Shown here one piece after another: positions 1-9,275 of a DNA stretch of 64,000 nucleotides (position 1 is the stretch's first letter; every line of letters starts with the position of its first letter). The position numbers were made by a program, and so were the translations under genes. Source of the stretch: CAYHVK01 sp964360255 (lineage in GTDB: Bacteria > Bdellovibrionota > Bdellovibrionia > Bdellovibrionales > UBA1609). Location of the stretch: positions 1-64,000 of the forward strand of contig CAYHVK010000015.1 in assembly GCA_964360255.1 (NCBI GenBank), written 5' to 3'. Below the pieces are notes generated by a model, which saw nothing but the letters and a program-made list of their open reading frames with translations, made no database searches and was not told where the DNA came from.

Positions 1-608
1 TCTGGTTCGCTTGATGCGCTCGGACCCGGATAGCGACGAGGGTCAGATTTTTGATCTTTTTTCCAGTAGGCGAGTGCGTTTTCCTCCCAATCATTTGAGG
101 GGAAGTTGCGATTGAGATCAACTTTGCGAGCATTAGTACGAGTTTTAAGGGTGAGTCCGTCAGGATTTACGAGAGGAATCATACGCCATGTATTGCGTGG
201 GTCGATGGTTCTTAAGCGGAACATCCAGGCCCGGGCGACACTGCCAGCGCCGAATTCATCACCGTGAATGAGTGAAAACACGAGAACTTTTTTTGGTGCT
301 GGATGGGAGCTGTTGGGCGTGCCCGTGCCGACTTTTTCATAATGAAAAATAGGTTCGCCCTTAAAGCTTTTGCATGTGTCGAGGGTTTTGACTTCAGCAC
401 ATAAAGGTTCAATTTGTGTTTTATCAAATGGACCAATCAAGCTAGAAAGGCGTGTTTTGCAAAGAGCCGAAAGTGGCGTGGGTTCAGTGAGCGGAGTCGT
501 AACCGTCTCAGGTGCTTGTGGGGCCACTGTCGTTGCCGCTTCTGCTGCGAGAGAAGCTCCGGCAAATGAACATGATAAAATAAAGCAAATTAGGCGAATT
601 ACAGACAT
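1..608 (-). CDS. M14 family zinc carboxypeptidase, secreted (3' end cut by window edge)
   Basis: The frame opens at ATG 608 and runs leftward off the window, so only the first ~200 residues are visible. Residues 1-22 form a signal peptide ending near SLAA. The mature part shows the M14 zinc motif HGDE (about H115 and E118), then NPDG, the arginine/asparagine substrate-binding stretch NARKVDLNRNFP, and YPGPSASSEPE. The same order is seen in the cytoplasmic M14 protein at 62104-62757. By family, it should cleave amide bonds of small peptides; the NARxVDLNRN block resembles MpaA-type murein peptide amidases. It would act in the periplasm or outside the cell, on self or prey muropeptides (inference). 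The third zinc His and catalytic Glu lie beyond the edge. It follows a 72-base gap after the operon at 681-4169. Confidence 0.85.
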   Translation of the reverse strand, partial: MSVIRLICFILSCSFAGASLAAEAATTVAPQAPETVTTPLTEPTPLSALCKTRLSSLIGPFDKTQIEPLCAEVKTLDTCKSFKGEPIFHYEKVGTGTPNSSHPAPKKVLVFSLIHGDEFGAGSVARAWMFRLRTIDPRNTWRMIPLVNPDGLTLKTRTNARKVDLNRNFPSNDWEENALAYWKKDQKSDPRRYPGPSASSEP

Positions 609-680
609 GGGATTATTCTGACAGATTTAGAGGTCTAGTCAATGTGCGGAGTCTTAGAGAGCTGACGCTGACTCCGCACA

Positions 681-2708
681 CTATGCTGTGCGTAAGAGTT
701 CGACGTCTTCTTGAACGCGCATTTCGCCGACAGATTCAATAAACATAGCCATGTTGAGATCTTTGGCGAGAATTTCCCAGAATGCCTCACGTGTTATACG
801 CAGGGTCTTACAGTCTTGGGTGGCGTAAATAGTCGCGGTGCGAGGAATGTCGGCAATCATTGAGATCTCACCAAAGAAGCCACCCTCGTGGATCTGTGTA
901 ATAGGACGATTGTGGACTATGACTTCAACGGAACCCTTGAGTAGCAAATAAAAGCCATCTGCCAGGTCACCTTGCTTAAATAGAACATTGTCCTTTTTAA
1001 AGTTTTCGATTTTTCCTTTATTAATAAAGAGTCGGCTTACATCATCAGTCAGGTCTCTGAAAAGAGGAGCATTAGCAAAATATTGAGTTACAAAAATTGA
1101 ATTTTTGAAAGATTCAATTTCGCGAGAATGCATATCATTGGCCTGAAGTTGAAAGATAAATTGAGTGGGAATGGTCAGAATATAACTTTGTTTCGAAGCC
1201 GTAATCTTTTGAGTTTGAATAGGTGTATCTAGAAAAGAAACTTCTCCAAAAATTGCAGGGGCGGCAATAGGTTTGCCATCAACAGCTGCAAGACCCGTGA
1301 TAAGAATTTGCAAAGCTTGGCATTTCTCGCCTGGGGCCAAAATGATAGAGTCTTTTTTCATTTCTTTAAGATGACTTTCTTGAACGATTTGATTGAGAAG
1401 CTCAGTACTGAAATGAGAAAAAAGAGAAAACTCTTGAAGCACCTGAACAATCACGTCTTTATCTTTTTTCGTAATGCGAATGTCTTTTCGGGTCATCTCT
1501 GACCAGTTGCGAGAAAGACGAGTGAGTGGATTGAAATGGAGTTTTATGAGTTTGTAGAAGTTGTAACCCACGATGAGGGTAAAGCTTACAAGAACAGATA
1601 AGCCTAAAAGCCCAGCCATCCATTCTTTGATCTCGCTCACTTCATCAATAGCTCGAATGGCATCGAGCATGCCTGAGACATGGAGTCCTAAAGACTGAGT
1701 CAATAGCATAAAGCTCACAGTCGACCAGGCAAAAGCATAGTAAGTAAAGCTTCTCAAAAGTTTTTTATTTTTCCGGCTGTCGTAAGGCGTAATCAGCGCA
1801 AGAAGTGATTTGTACTCAAGATAGCTGAACATTCTATTAAGAGTATCATTTTTAATTAAAGATCTGAGTAAATTTGAAACTTCACTAGGCTGGTAAGGGT
1901 TCGAGTCGAAGAGCAAAAGAACGAGAGCGACGCTGTAGGCATTTTCAAAATGGGGCAGGCTCAACAGAGAGAATAAGTTCAAAATGGCAAAATAAGATAA
2001 GAAGTTGGCGCTATGAAAGAGAGCAATGAAAAGTCGGTTGTGAACTAAAAAAAGAGAGTCTGAGCTGCTTTTGAGATAGATGGAGAAGCCGTTAAAAGTA
2101 ATGCTGAGGTTGTAAGCTCGTCCCGTTAAAAAAAGCAAAAGAACACACTTCATAATATTTTTTGCAGATAATAGAAGTGAGGAGCAGATAAATATATAAA
2201 CAAAGCCGATGGCATAAGAGTTATCAATTTTAAGAAAGCTAAATTCAAACCAAGATTGAGAAAAGCTTTGAAGGCTGAGAATAGCACCTACGCAGACAAG
2301 TAAAGAGAAGAAGTAGAATAGAATAGGGTGGGTGGAATCATTGACGATTCTTCTTCCTAAATAAAAATTCCAGAGCGGAGTGAAGCTCATGAATTGTTGA
2401 TTTTCTTTTTCAAAATGCAGGCTTTCAATTTGGTTGAGCTCGATGCCATTTTCAAGAAAACCTTTTTCTTTGAGTGAGGCTAACGTTTGATAAATCAATT
2501 TAAATTGAATGGTGTTTTTTTTGCGGTAGATATTTTCAATAATTTCAGTGATGCTGAGTTGGCCATTACACTGAGTTAAAAAATCGAGGGTTTCGATAGG
2601 AAGAATAATTTGATCGGCGGGGCTATCGGTTTCATAGATAATACTTTTCCCCGAGGGACTGATGCGGCCTGTTTTAAGCTGAGGTTTAAACTGCTCTAGG
2701 CCATTCAT
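681..2708 (-). CDS. Membrane protein: PqqD-like domain, degenerate M50-like core, two cyclic-nucleotide-binding domains
   Basis: 675 residues. Residues 1-90 resemble a PqqD-type winged domain. Residues 120-390 hold about six hydrophobic segments laid out like site-2 (M50) proteases, but where HExxH is expected the sequence reads NIMKC (184-188), and the DG motif after the N-P at 270-271 reads SE. Proteolytic activity is therefore doubtful. Two cNMP-binding domains follow. In the first (about 424-520) the cassette is FGEV with Gln in place of the phosphate-binding Arg. The second (about 543-650) has an intact FGEISMIADIPRTATI cassette. It likely senses a cyclic nucleotide at the inner membrane. 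It starts directly after the stop of the PilZ gene, with no gap, so the two are co-translated. The M50 reading is inference from layout; the CNBD call is firm. Confidence 0.8.
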   Translation of the reverse strand: MNGLEQFKPQLKTGRISPSGKSIIYETDSPADQIILPIETLDFLTQCNGQLSITEIIENIYRKKNTIQFKLIYQTLASLKEKGFLENGIELNQIESLHFEKENQQFMSFTPLWNFYLGRRIVNDSTHPILFYFFSLLVCVGAILSLQSFSQSWFEFSFLKIDNSYAIGFVYIFICSSLLLSAKNIMKCVLLLFLTGRAYNLSITFNGFSIYLKSSSDSLFLVHNRLFIALFHSANFLSYFAILNLFSLLSLPHFENAYSVALVLLLFDSNPYQPSEVSNLLRSLIKNDTLNRMFSYLEYKSLLALITPYDSRKNKKLLRSFTYYAFAWSTVSFMLLTQSLGLHVSGMLDAIRAIDEVSEIKEWMAGLLGLSVLVSFTLIVGYNFYKLIKLHFNPLTRLSRNWSEMTRKDIRITKKDKDVIVQVLQEFSLFSHFSTELLNQIVQESHLKEMKKDSIILAPGEKCQALQILITGLAAVDGKPIAAPAIFGEVSFLDTPIQTQKITASKQSYILTIPTQFIFQLQANDMHSREIESFKNSIFVTQYFANAPLFRDLTDDVSRLFINKGKIENFKKDNVLFKQGDLADGFYLLLKGSVEVIVHNRPITQIHEGGFFGEISMIADIPRTATIYATQDCKTLRITREAFWEILAKDLNMAMFIESVGEMRVQEDVELLRTA

Positions 2709-3497
2709 TTAGGTTCCCGTTTTTATTTTTTTTGAACCTTGGGGCCGCAGATGCAAGAAATTCAGTTTCTCAATTAAATAACGAATGCGTGGACTTGGAT
2801 TTTTGAAGTTCGCCAGTAGAATAAGAACTTCACTAATTTCTTCTGGTGTGAGCAGGCGACTGGTTTGGCCGTCTATAGGCCATTGGTGGGCACTAAAAAA
2901 GAATTTTTTATTATTGTAAGTAAACTCAGCTAAGTGGGGCTGCTTATCTGGTTTCGGAAATACAATGCTATTGCCAACTTGATCGAGCCAAACCTCTAAA
3001 GCGTCAATGCTTGAAAGTTGAGGATTGATCGTCACTTGATGGGCTTGGTAGAATTTAGCTCCGGGTAATCCGTATTCCACTGCACGGTTGATACGTGAAG
3101 TGGCAGTCATATTAAAGTCTGTAAATTGAATATGGCGCCGCTGAAGGTTAGCGCCTACAATTCGCGATTTGATTTTAGCGGTGTAATCGACCCAGCGAAG
3201 CTCAAGATGAATGGTCTCACCCACAGTTGAGCCCAGTTGACTGGCATCATCGATGATTAAAACTCCGCCTGATGATATGTTGCCTACGTTCATCTCGTCG
3301 CCGTTGAAATAAACTTGCGGAAGGTCGCCAACAGCTCCGATGTGCGCATAAGAAATACGTGAATTTTGACGTTGAGCGAGGTTGTGGTTATGGGCAATTT
3401 TCTGAATGCTATTACTTTGAAATGAAAGTGGCGCAGACCTCGTTAATCGCTTAACAAAGCTCATAAATTGCAGAGGAAATTTCAGAAGCCACACCAT
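2709..3497 (-). CDS. PilZ domain protein (predicted c-di-GMP receptor)
   Basis: 262 residues. The PilZ signature is visible: RQNSR (RxxxR) near residue 43 and, about 30 residues on, VGNISSGG (D/NxSxxG), followed by the expected beta-barrel strands to about residue 130. The C-terminal half (130-262) matches no family I recognise and may be an output domain. It lies 6 bases after the DTW gene and immediately before the cyclic-nucleotide-binding membrane protein, forming an operon. This pairs a probable c-di-GMP receptor with a probable cNMP receptor. PilZ is confident from the motif; ligand binding is established for the family but not shown here. Confidence 0.82.
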   Translation of the reverse strand: MVWLLKFPLQFMSFVKRLTRSAPLSFQSNSIQKIAHNHNLAQRQNSRISYAHIGAVGDLPQVYFNGDEMNVGNISSGGVLIIDDASQLGSTVGETIHLELRWVDYTAKIKSRIVGANLQRRHIQFTDFNMTATSRINRAVEYGLPGAKFYQAHQVTINPQLSSIDALEVWLDQVGNSIVFPKPDKQPHLAEFTYNNKKFFFSAHQWPIDGQTSRLLTPEEISEVLILLANFKNPSPRIRYLIEKLNFLHLRPQGSKKIKTGT

Positions 3498-3503
3498 GAC
3501 CTA

Positions 3504-4169
3504 TTATCGGTATTTAGCTTGAATTTCCGTGCGGTTCTTTGGTCGAGTTTCTAAAGTTCTTTCAACCATTGCCTCAAAGACTGTCTCAAGTTGAGACTGA
3601 ATCTCTTTGTTTTCAATAATGCCGTAAGTGCGGGCAATAGCTTCAAGAGTTGAGAGGCCTTCTTCGTGGTGCTCATGGCGCAGGCGGTAGCGTGAAGGCG
3701 GGCCAGGAGGCAACTGGACCCATCTTGCGATGGTGAGTGCAGGTTCTCTTTTGCCAATACGAGCGGCTTGGGCCCATGTTCCGTCAGGTACAATAAGGCG
3801 AATCGGTTTTTCGATCTTTTGAATAAGTTCTGAAGTTAAGGTTTCGCAGCGTTCATTGAGGGTTAAGAATAAAATCTCTTCATCTGGTTTAAGTATTGAG
3901 TCGAACTGGACAGGACGTTGAGGGAGTCCGCGCAGAACGATTTCGCTATTTTGTAGGCAAAGACTCGCTAATCGAGCTGTGTTTGTCGTTTTATAAGACT
4001 CTTTGAAATGCATAATCACGGTGAGGGGAATCAGATTTTGAATTTTTGGTATTAATTCGCAAATACATTTTTCTTCGCGCATGTAGCACGTTTTACAGCG
4101 ACCCTCGTAAAGGGGGGCAAAATCTTTAATAAAGGTATTTGGGGCCGCACTGGCCGACTTGGTTTGCAT
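3504..4169 (-). CDS. DTW domain protein, tRNA-uridine aminocarboxypropyltransferase family
   Basis: The domain shows a cysteine cluster CKTCYMREEKCIC, the PDGTWAQA motif that names the family (here DGTW), and the SRYRLR...GLSTLEA block. DTW enzymes transfer the 3-amino-3-carboxypropyl group of SAM to uridine in tRNA (acp3U). I place the start at ATG 4169. The frame can be extended to TTG 4205, which has an AGGTGGG just upstream, so the longer form cannot be excluded. It is the first gene of a three-gene run with the PilZ and CNBD genes, six bases apart. No functional link to second messengers is apparent. Confidence 0.85.
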   Translation of the reverse strand: MQTKSASAAPNTFIKDFAPLYEGRCKTCYMREEKCICELIPKIQNLIPLTVIMHFKESYKTTNTARLASLCLQNSEIVLRGLPQRPVQFDSILKPDEEILFLTLNERCETLTSELIQKIEKPIRLIVPDGTWAQAARIGKREPALTIARWVQLPPGPPSRYRLRHEHHEEGLSTLEAIARTYGIIENKEIQSQLETVFEAMVERTLETRPKNRTEIQAKYR

Positions 4170-4254
4170 GGCGAGAGTTATCGCATATTCGGTGACAGGC
4201 CGCAACCCACCTGAAGGATTTACTCACGAGCGCGCGCCTGACAGGCTCGCGCTT

Positions 4255-5451
4255 TTACTGAGGAGATCCGTCCATAATCCAGAATCGAACAGAGTCGCGC
4301 TCGGTGGCCGAAAGAGATCCGGCAGGAGGCATGCTGCCACTTGAGATGCTCAAGTAAAGTAGACTCTCATCTGGTTTAAACGGAACCACGTAGCCGCCGT
4401 TACGAAGGCTATTATAGTTTGTGATATTGATTCCAGCCGCTGGGTTATTCGCTCCATGGCAACCAATACAGCGAGTGGCAAAGACTCTTTTCACAGCTGG
4501 TACGGCGGCGTTTGTACTCACAAGATTGTTAAATGTAGGTGGGTCAAACACAATCGAGAAGCCATCTAGCATGGCGGCTTCGTATTTCTCAAAACCTAAA
4601 GCCACCGGAATATTATTTAAACTGGCTACAGTTACGATCATGGCTCCGCCACTTTCCATAAATGTGCGAGCTGCATTGGCCGGAATATATCTTTCGCCAG
4701 TTTGGAATGTAGCGCCCGATGGAGCCGGAACAAACATACTATTTAAGAACACACCTAAATTTTTTGTATAGAGCGACTGAGTTGTACCACCGCGAACGAT
4801 GGGACTGCTGAGAACAATATAAGGAGTCGGCGAACCAGCGAAGCCTTCAATTGTAATCGCCACTGTAGAGCCCGCAAAACCAAGAGCCGGATTAGCCAAT
4901 TCAGAATTCATCTGCCAGGTGATTGTCTGCGGAGTACCAGGTACAAGGCTGACATTTTTATTAATTGTTTTAATTGTCGGCTCAGGAATAGTTGTTGGAG
5001 GAGGCGGTTGACCGGGCGGCGTAATAGGACCTGGAGCTTCATCTAAACAAGTATTGTAATTCGCTAAAGCTGCGTTCCAAGTTTGGCGCGGCTGATCCAA
5101 GAGCGCAATATTTTGTGTGCCTGTATTAGGTGGTTTGTGGTTCGGATCAGTACCATAGGTGTGAATTTTGGTTTCTGTTTTAAGTTTAAAAATTGTAAAA
5201 GCTTTATCGAAATCCGCATCGGCAAATGGGCCGTTACCAATACCGCCAGTGATGTGACAGGCACTGCATTTTTGACGAAGAACATCGTGGTAAGATTTGA
5301 AAGCCAGTTTTAAATCTTTGTCACACTTAGAACTTAAGCTCAAAATACCATTGAAGCTGCCTTCGTTGTGCGAAGGCGCGCAATTGTTATAAAGTAGTGG
5401 AATCAATAATAGCATTCCAATGAGTAAATTAGATCTGGCCTTCACGGTCAC
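4255..5451 (-). CDS. Exported probable lipoprotein with two CXXCH haem motifs
   Basis: About 398 residues. An N-terminal hydrophobic stretch ends in LLYNNCAPS, probably a non-standard lipobox (Asn at -1). A first haem-c motif CSACH lies near residue 65 and a second, CIGCH, near residue 335. The latter is followed by a GSMPP segment that would carry the distal Met, as in class I cytochromes. The 190 residues between are beta-rich and low in charge, and I do not recognise them. GTG 5451 is preferred because AGGAG sits six bases upstream; ATG 5466 is the alternative. It is last in the four-gene exported cluster 9107-4255 and probably passes or receives electrons outside the inner membrane (inference). 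Confidence 0.75.
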   Translation of the reverse strand: MTVKARSNLLIGMLLLIPLLYNNCAPSHNEGSFNGILSLSSKCDKDLKLAFKSYHDVLRQKCSACHITGGIGNGPFADADFDKAFTIFKLKTETKIHTYGTDPNHKPPNTGTQNIALLDQPRQTWNAALANYNTCLDEAPGPITPPGQPPPPTTIPEPTIKTINKNVSLVPGTPQTITWQMNSELANPALGFAGSTVAITIEGFAGSPTPYIVLSSPIVRGGTTQSLYTKNLGVFLNSMFVPAPSGATFQTGERYIPANAARTFMESGGAMIVTVASLNNIPVALGFEKYEAAMLDGFSIVFDPPTFNNLVSTNAAVPAVKRVFATRCIGCHGANNPAAGINITNYNSLRNGGYVVPFKPDESLLYLSISSGSMPPAGSLSATERDSVRFWIMDGSPQ

Positions 5452-5471
5452 GTCCTGCTCCTGCATCTAGT

Positions 5472-7010
5472 TTAACCTATCTTGATAACTTCGTTTAACA
5501 CTTGTGGTGATAGACGAGTGTTGTCTGGTAGCGCTTTCGAGTACAAGTTTGTATCACCACTGAATTTTGCCCAGTTCGCAAAAATAGCGAGGGAGGCATT
5601 CTCTGCATCGGCGCCTGTTAAGTAGGTGCGGTCCACTGTGCCGCCAGCTGCGAATCCACCAATTTGTTGGCCATTAGCAGAAGTCGTACGAGTTGGATCG
5701 TAGGCGATAAAACCTAAGCAGCCACGATCTCCCGAATCGCCGTTCCAGGCGCGAGCATCATTTGGAATGGTGATTTCGTTTGGCATTTTATCGAATAATT
5801 TATTTGAATCGTTCGACGAAACAGAACCGTCTGATGTAAGAACGATAAATACTTTTTTATTAAGCGCTTGAGCCGAAGCGAGGATTCGTCCTACAACTTG
5901 GCCAGCTTGGAAGTTTTTTAAATCTTGAGCCGCACGAATCACCGCGAAAGTTCGAGTTTGGTATTCGTTGTTCTGCTCATTTAAGTTATCGTGATAGTCA
6001 TAGCCGCCCATCTCGATACCGCCAGAGCCCGAGTAACCTTGAAGGACGTTATAAACCACTGAACCTTTTTGTTGGTCTGTGCCCCAGATAGCTGAGAGGG
6101 CCGGATTCATTTGATAGTTAAGCGTATTACCTATGTTTGTCACATTATTCGAAAGATTCTGTCCGGTTGCGCATTCGACAAGGTCACTGAATTGTTGACC
6201 CCCGCTGAGGCTGGCAATTGAGCGTGCTTGTTTTTCGCTCATATTTTTAATGAGCTTGAGAATACTTTGTTGTTGGGTGGCGTTGAATGTGGCAAGTGAT
6301 GTCCCTTGAAAGGAAACAGCGCTGAAAATACTATTTAAGTTTTGCACTCGAAGTGGCGGTGGAGGGTTGATACCAAGTGCCGCGTAGTTAGAAACACCAA
6401 CACGGGTGCCGCTTGTACCAAGTGGTGGCAAAATCGTACCTGCTAAGCCAGCGCGTGCAGTCAGACCGCTGGCATCCATACGGTTCACATCAGAGTCATC
6501 CATGCTGAATGCCGGAACACCAACGAATACGCCTTTTGCAAGGGCATCTGCCGAGCCGCCGATATTTTTAATGCCGGCTAAAAATCCCACTGAATTGCTG
6601 GTGTCATAGAAACGGGCGCCATTGGCAAAGGCTGATACGATACCGCTTGGGAGGGCCGGTGTAGTAACGCCGAGAGCGCGATAATTAGATAAAGGTTGGC
6701 CTTGGCGAGTGTAAGGCACCCAGTTGCCAGCAAGTGACCAGCCACCCGAAAGGTTGATCGTAATCATGGCTGATAAATTTGGATTCGCTGCGGCCGCACA
6801 TTCTGCCGCTTCAGCAATACCCATTTTACCAAGTGTTGTAATAAGAGAAGGAGCTGCTACATAAGTGAGGCAGTTGATGGCGCCAATTCTTAAAAAATCA
6901 CGGCGTGTTGTCGGCCTTTTATGGTCAGGACTTTTCTTCAGGTGAGCGATCACTTTTTCTTCGACCGCTGCAGCCCTGGCTTCAAGTTCCTTGATTTGTT
7001 GCTTCTTCAT
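5472..7010 (-). CDS. Tat-exported DUF1501-like protein
   Basis: 512 residues. A twin-arginine signal TTRRDFLRIG occurs at about residues 35-44, followed by a hydrophobic stretch and AEAAEC. Residues 75-85 (ITINLSGGWSLAGN) match the opening beta-strand and glycine turn of DUF1501 proteins, which have a sulfatase/alkaline-phosphatase-like fold. The Tat signal implies folding, perhaps with a cofactor, before export. The Shine-Dalgarno is GGGGGA, five bases before the ATG. In other bacteria DUF1501 genes sit beside exported haem-motif proteins (DUF1800, PSCyt/DUF1553 types), and here both neighbours on the operon side carry CXXCH or are lipoproteins. No enzymatic residues could be assigned by eye. 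Confidence 0.75.
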   Translation of the reverse strand: MKKQQIKELEARAAAVEEKVIAHLKKSPDHKRPTTRRDFLRIGAINCLTYVAAPSLITTLGKMGIAEAAECAAAANPNLSAMITINLSGGWSLAGNWVPYTRQGQPLSNYRALGVTTPALPSGIVSAFANGARFYDTSNSVGFLAGIKNIGGSADALAKGVFVGVPAFSMDDSDVNRMDASGLTARAGLAGTILPPLGTSGTRVGVSNYAALGINPPPPLRVQNLNSIFSAVSFQGTSLATFNATQQQSILKLIKNMSEKQARSIASLSGGQQFSDLVECATGQNLSNNVTNIGNTLNYQMNPALSAIWGTDQQKGSVVYNVLQGYSGSGGIEMGGYDYHDNLNEQNNEYQTRTFAVIRAAQDLKNFQAGQVVGRILASAQALNKKVFIVLTSDGSVSSNDSNKLFDKMPNEITIPNDARAWNGDSGDRGCLGFIAYDPTRTTSANGQQIGGFAAGGTVDRTYLTGADAENASLAIFANWAKFSGDTNLYSKALPDNTRLSPQVLNEVIKIG

Positions 7011-7038
7011 ACTTCCCCCAAAATTCCAATTCTAAAAA

Positions 7039-7737
7039 TTAGATTTCAATACCAGCTACGCTTGAAAGCATCGCTGTACACATATAAAGACTGGCTTTAC
7101 GTGCGTTCATATTCGGCTCTGCCGCCATCGCTTCTGCAACCCCTGCAGAAATGGCCGCGAGTTCTTCTGTATCTTCGTTGCGTTGCCAGAATGAGCGAGC
7201 CATACGGCGAATAATATCAGTGCGTACAGTGGCGCTTAACTCTGCCGATGCGGCTCCATTGGGATTTCCCACCATCGGAAAGAATCGATTGCTAGCAGGC
7301 ATGCGACCAGCGGCGTACTCTGTATTGAGTAGATCATTGCAGAGCTCACCCGCAACAGTTGTCATGGCTAATAGGGCTGAGCTGTTAACTGTTGTTACAG
7401 CTCCGGTTTCTGAATACATACCAATGCGCTCACGAAAGCGATCAATGGTTTGTTGCGATGGATTTTGTCCTGTTTGTGCCACCATTGATTCAAGAACTGT
7501 ATCGTAGTTAATAACTGAAACAGTTTTCGCGTTTGGTTTTACGTCGACTATCGGTTCATCACCTAAAGTAGGAACGATTGTTGAAGACAGGTTTTTAATA
7601 CCCAATTCTCCCATCCAGCTGCCTGAATCGAAACCCATACCGCAACCGAACCCGAGAGTTACAATTGAAAAACCGAGCGAAAAAATAATCGCTGCTTTTT
7701 TTGCTCTGCTGTAATTTGTTTTACTATTTTCTTCCAT
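7039..7737 (-). CDS. Probable lipoprotein of the DUF1501/cytochrome cluster, unknown function
   Basis: 232 residues from ATG 7737. This start is chosen because GGAG lies five bases upstream; the frame extends 14 codons further to 7779, but that would overlap the upstream gene. A basic N-terminus and one hydrophobic segment end in TLGFGCGMG, a plausible but imperfect lipobox. The mature chain is Ala/Ser-rich and helical, and no known domain was recognised. It sits between the haem-motif gene at 7764 and the Tat protein at 5472, with gaps of 26 and 28 bases, so it is probably a structural or assembly partner of these (inference). Confidence 0.65.
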   Translation of the reverse strand: MEENSKTNYSRAKKAAIIFSLGFSIVTLGFGCGMGFDSGSWMGELGIKNLSSTIVPTLGDEPIVDVKPNAKTVSVINYDTVLESMVAQTGQNPSQQTIDRFRERIGMYSETGAVTTVNSSALLAMTTVAGELCNDLLNTEYAAGRMPASNRFFPMVGNPNGAASAELSATVRTDIIRRMARSFWQRNEDTEELAAISAGVAEAMAAEPNMNARKASLYMCTAMLSSVAGIEI

Positions 7738-7763
7738 ACGAACTCCGTTTTTTTCTTTGCCTG

Positions 7764-9107
7764 TTACTGGCCGATGCAAGCCGGGCTAGTCACTACACGT
7801 TGGAATAATCTTTTCATGTTATAATCACGCTCGAAAGTCGATGTCATAGCGCCTAAAAAATCAGCTTCGGATGAAGCGATGTCACGACGGCAAACTGAGC
7901 GGTACACTCTCTGTACCATGCAACGTGAGAAAGCCTGTGAATTAGCAAGTAAAGTGCCGAAGGAATTGGCTCCAGTACCTGAAGTGATGTTTGTACCGCG
8001 CCAGCCGAAAAATTCAGCATTTGTTCCTTGAGTGGCATAGTTCTGCCAGCTGTTATCGATAGTGGCATAGCCAGCCGGGAAAGCGCCCGAGCCACGAGCG
8101 TATTTAGAAGCCACCGGCGAAGACGCATTTACAACTTCACGGTTCTGTTGATCGTTAAATAGATATTGTTTCACAAAGAAGTCGCCATCTTTTACGTCGA
8201 GAGTGGCGAAAGCGCCGCGGAAACCATCCATAACTGAGTGACAAGCTTTGCAAGTTCTTAAGAAAAAGTTCGGATCGCCGCCAGGATCGCGTGGAACGTC
8301 ACGACCGATGCGTGAATCCGGTGCCGAAGCATCCGCCCACTGAGCGATATCAATACAGAGAAACTGTCTAAAAGCGAATTGCACCATACGACGGTTTGTA
8401 CCGGCGATGGCATGAGAGTTAGCAAATGAACGTGTAGTTAATAGACCTGCGGCATCTGGGTTGTTGCGAATCACGGGTTGTCTGGTTACGGCGCCATTAT
8501 TTCTGTTAGCTTGAAGAACAGCGATAGGTTGACCTGCGCGATATTCAAGGCCAGTGAAAAGATCAGCTCTCACTCTATTAAGTTCATCGAAAACACGATT
8601 TGAGCGAAGCATATTGAAATCTAGAGTTGCGGGAGTATCAATGCCATAATCATTATCAACGTTTGTATTTCTTCTGAAGCCGGGTTGGGTTTGCGCAGCC
8701 ACCGTTGGTACATATAGATAGTTGCCAGTTAAAAAGTCTTTTGCCGGGCGATCATCACGAACAATACCGATCACTGTTGCCACAAAATCATTAAGACCCG
8801 CACTGATCGATTCATCACGTGTCGACATTTTCGCTGCAAAGTGTTTTACAGTATTATTATAGAATTCCGGATCATCTGTTGCTTTCGCTGCTGCGGCCAT
8901 CGAATTACCAGCGGCTACATCTGCTTCCATTGCCTTTAAAATAGGTGAATCGATGGGAGCTTTGATTCCTGTCAATCTTTGATAAATAAGTGCGGCTCTT
9001 GCGCGTGCCGCCGATACAGGGGCATTGGGCTCAGGCATAACTTGCGCAGAGGCGGGAAGAGCGATGACTCCCAAAAACAATATTGCAATTATTGAAGCCT
9101 TTTTCAT
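7764..9107 (-). CDS. Secreted protein with one CXXCH haem motif, first gene of DUF1501 cluster
   Basis: 447 residues. A clear signal peptide MKKASIIAILFLGVIALPASAQ is followed by a helical region (ARARAALIYQRLTG, then DFVATVIGIVRDD) and, near residue 287, CKACH within RTCKACHSVMDGFRGAF. The overall look recalls the DUF1592/DUF1588-like cytochrome-associated proteins that accompany DUF1501-type genes, though I cannot assign a Pfam family by eye. The Shine-Dalgarno GGGGGA precedes the ATG. As the 5'-most gene of the 9107-4255 run, it likely defines the operon and its promoter in 9108-9275. It is probably a periplasmic or surface haem protein. Confidence 0.7.
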   Translation of the reverse strand: MKKASIIAILFLGVIALPASAQVMPEPNAPVSAARARAALIYQRLTGIKAPIDSPILKAMEADVAAGNSMAAAAKATDDPEFYNNTVKHFAAKMSTRDESISAGLNDFVATVIGIVRDDRPAKDFLTGNYLYVPTVAAQTQPGFRRNTNVDNDYGIDTPATLDFNMLRSNRVFDELNRVRADLFTGLEYRAGQPIAVLQANRNNGAVTRQPVIRNNPDAAGLLTTRSFANSHAIAGTNRRMVQFAFRQFLCIDIAQWADASAPDSRIGRDVPRDPGGDPNFFLRTCKACHSVMDGFRGAFATLDVKDGDFFVKQYLFNDQQNREVVNASSPVASKYARGSGAFPAGYATIDNSWQNYATQGTNAEFFGWRGTNITSGTGANSFGTLLANSQAFSRCMVQRVYRSVCRRDIASSEADFLGAMTSTFERDYNMKRLFQRVVTSPACIGQ

Positions 9108-9275
9108 AACTTATCCCCCATGCCCGACCAAAGTATTTATCGGTTTATACTCGCGAATATTGAGTGATTCTTATTTTGAGACACTCACCGATATTTCTAA
9201 TTTAATAACAGTGCATTGTTTATGCCGTGAACAGGCGAATAAGCTTCAATTGGTTGTGTAGAATCTGGACAGTGG

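Noticed and set aside
370..621. Plus-strand 83-codon frame over the M14 gene
   Set aside because: It is a shadow of the minus-strand M14 gene, whose signal peptide and zinc motif are unambiguous.
7738..7779. Upstream 14-codon extension of the gene at 7039
   Set aside because: A good GGAG sits before ATG 7737, and the extension would overlap the gene upstream.
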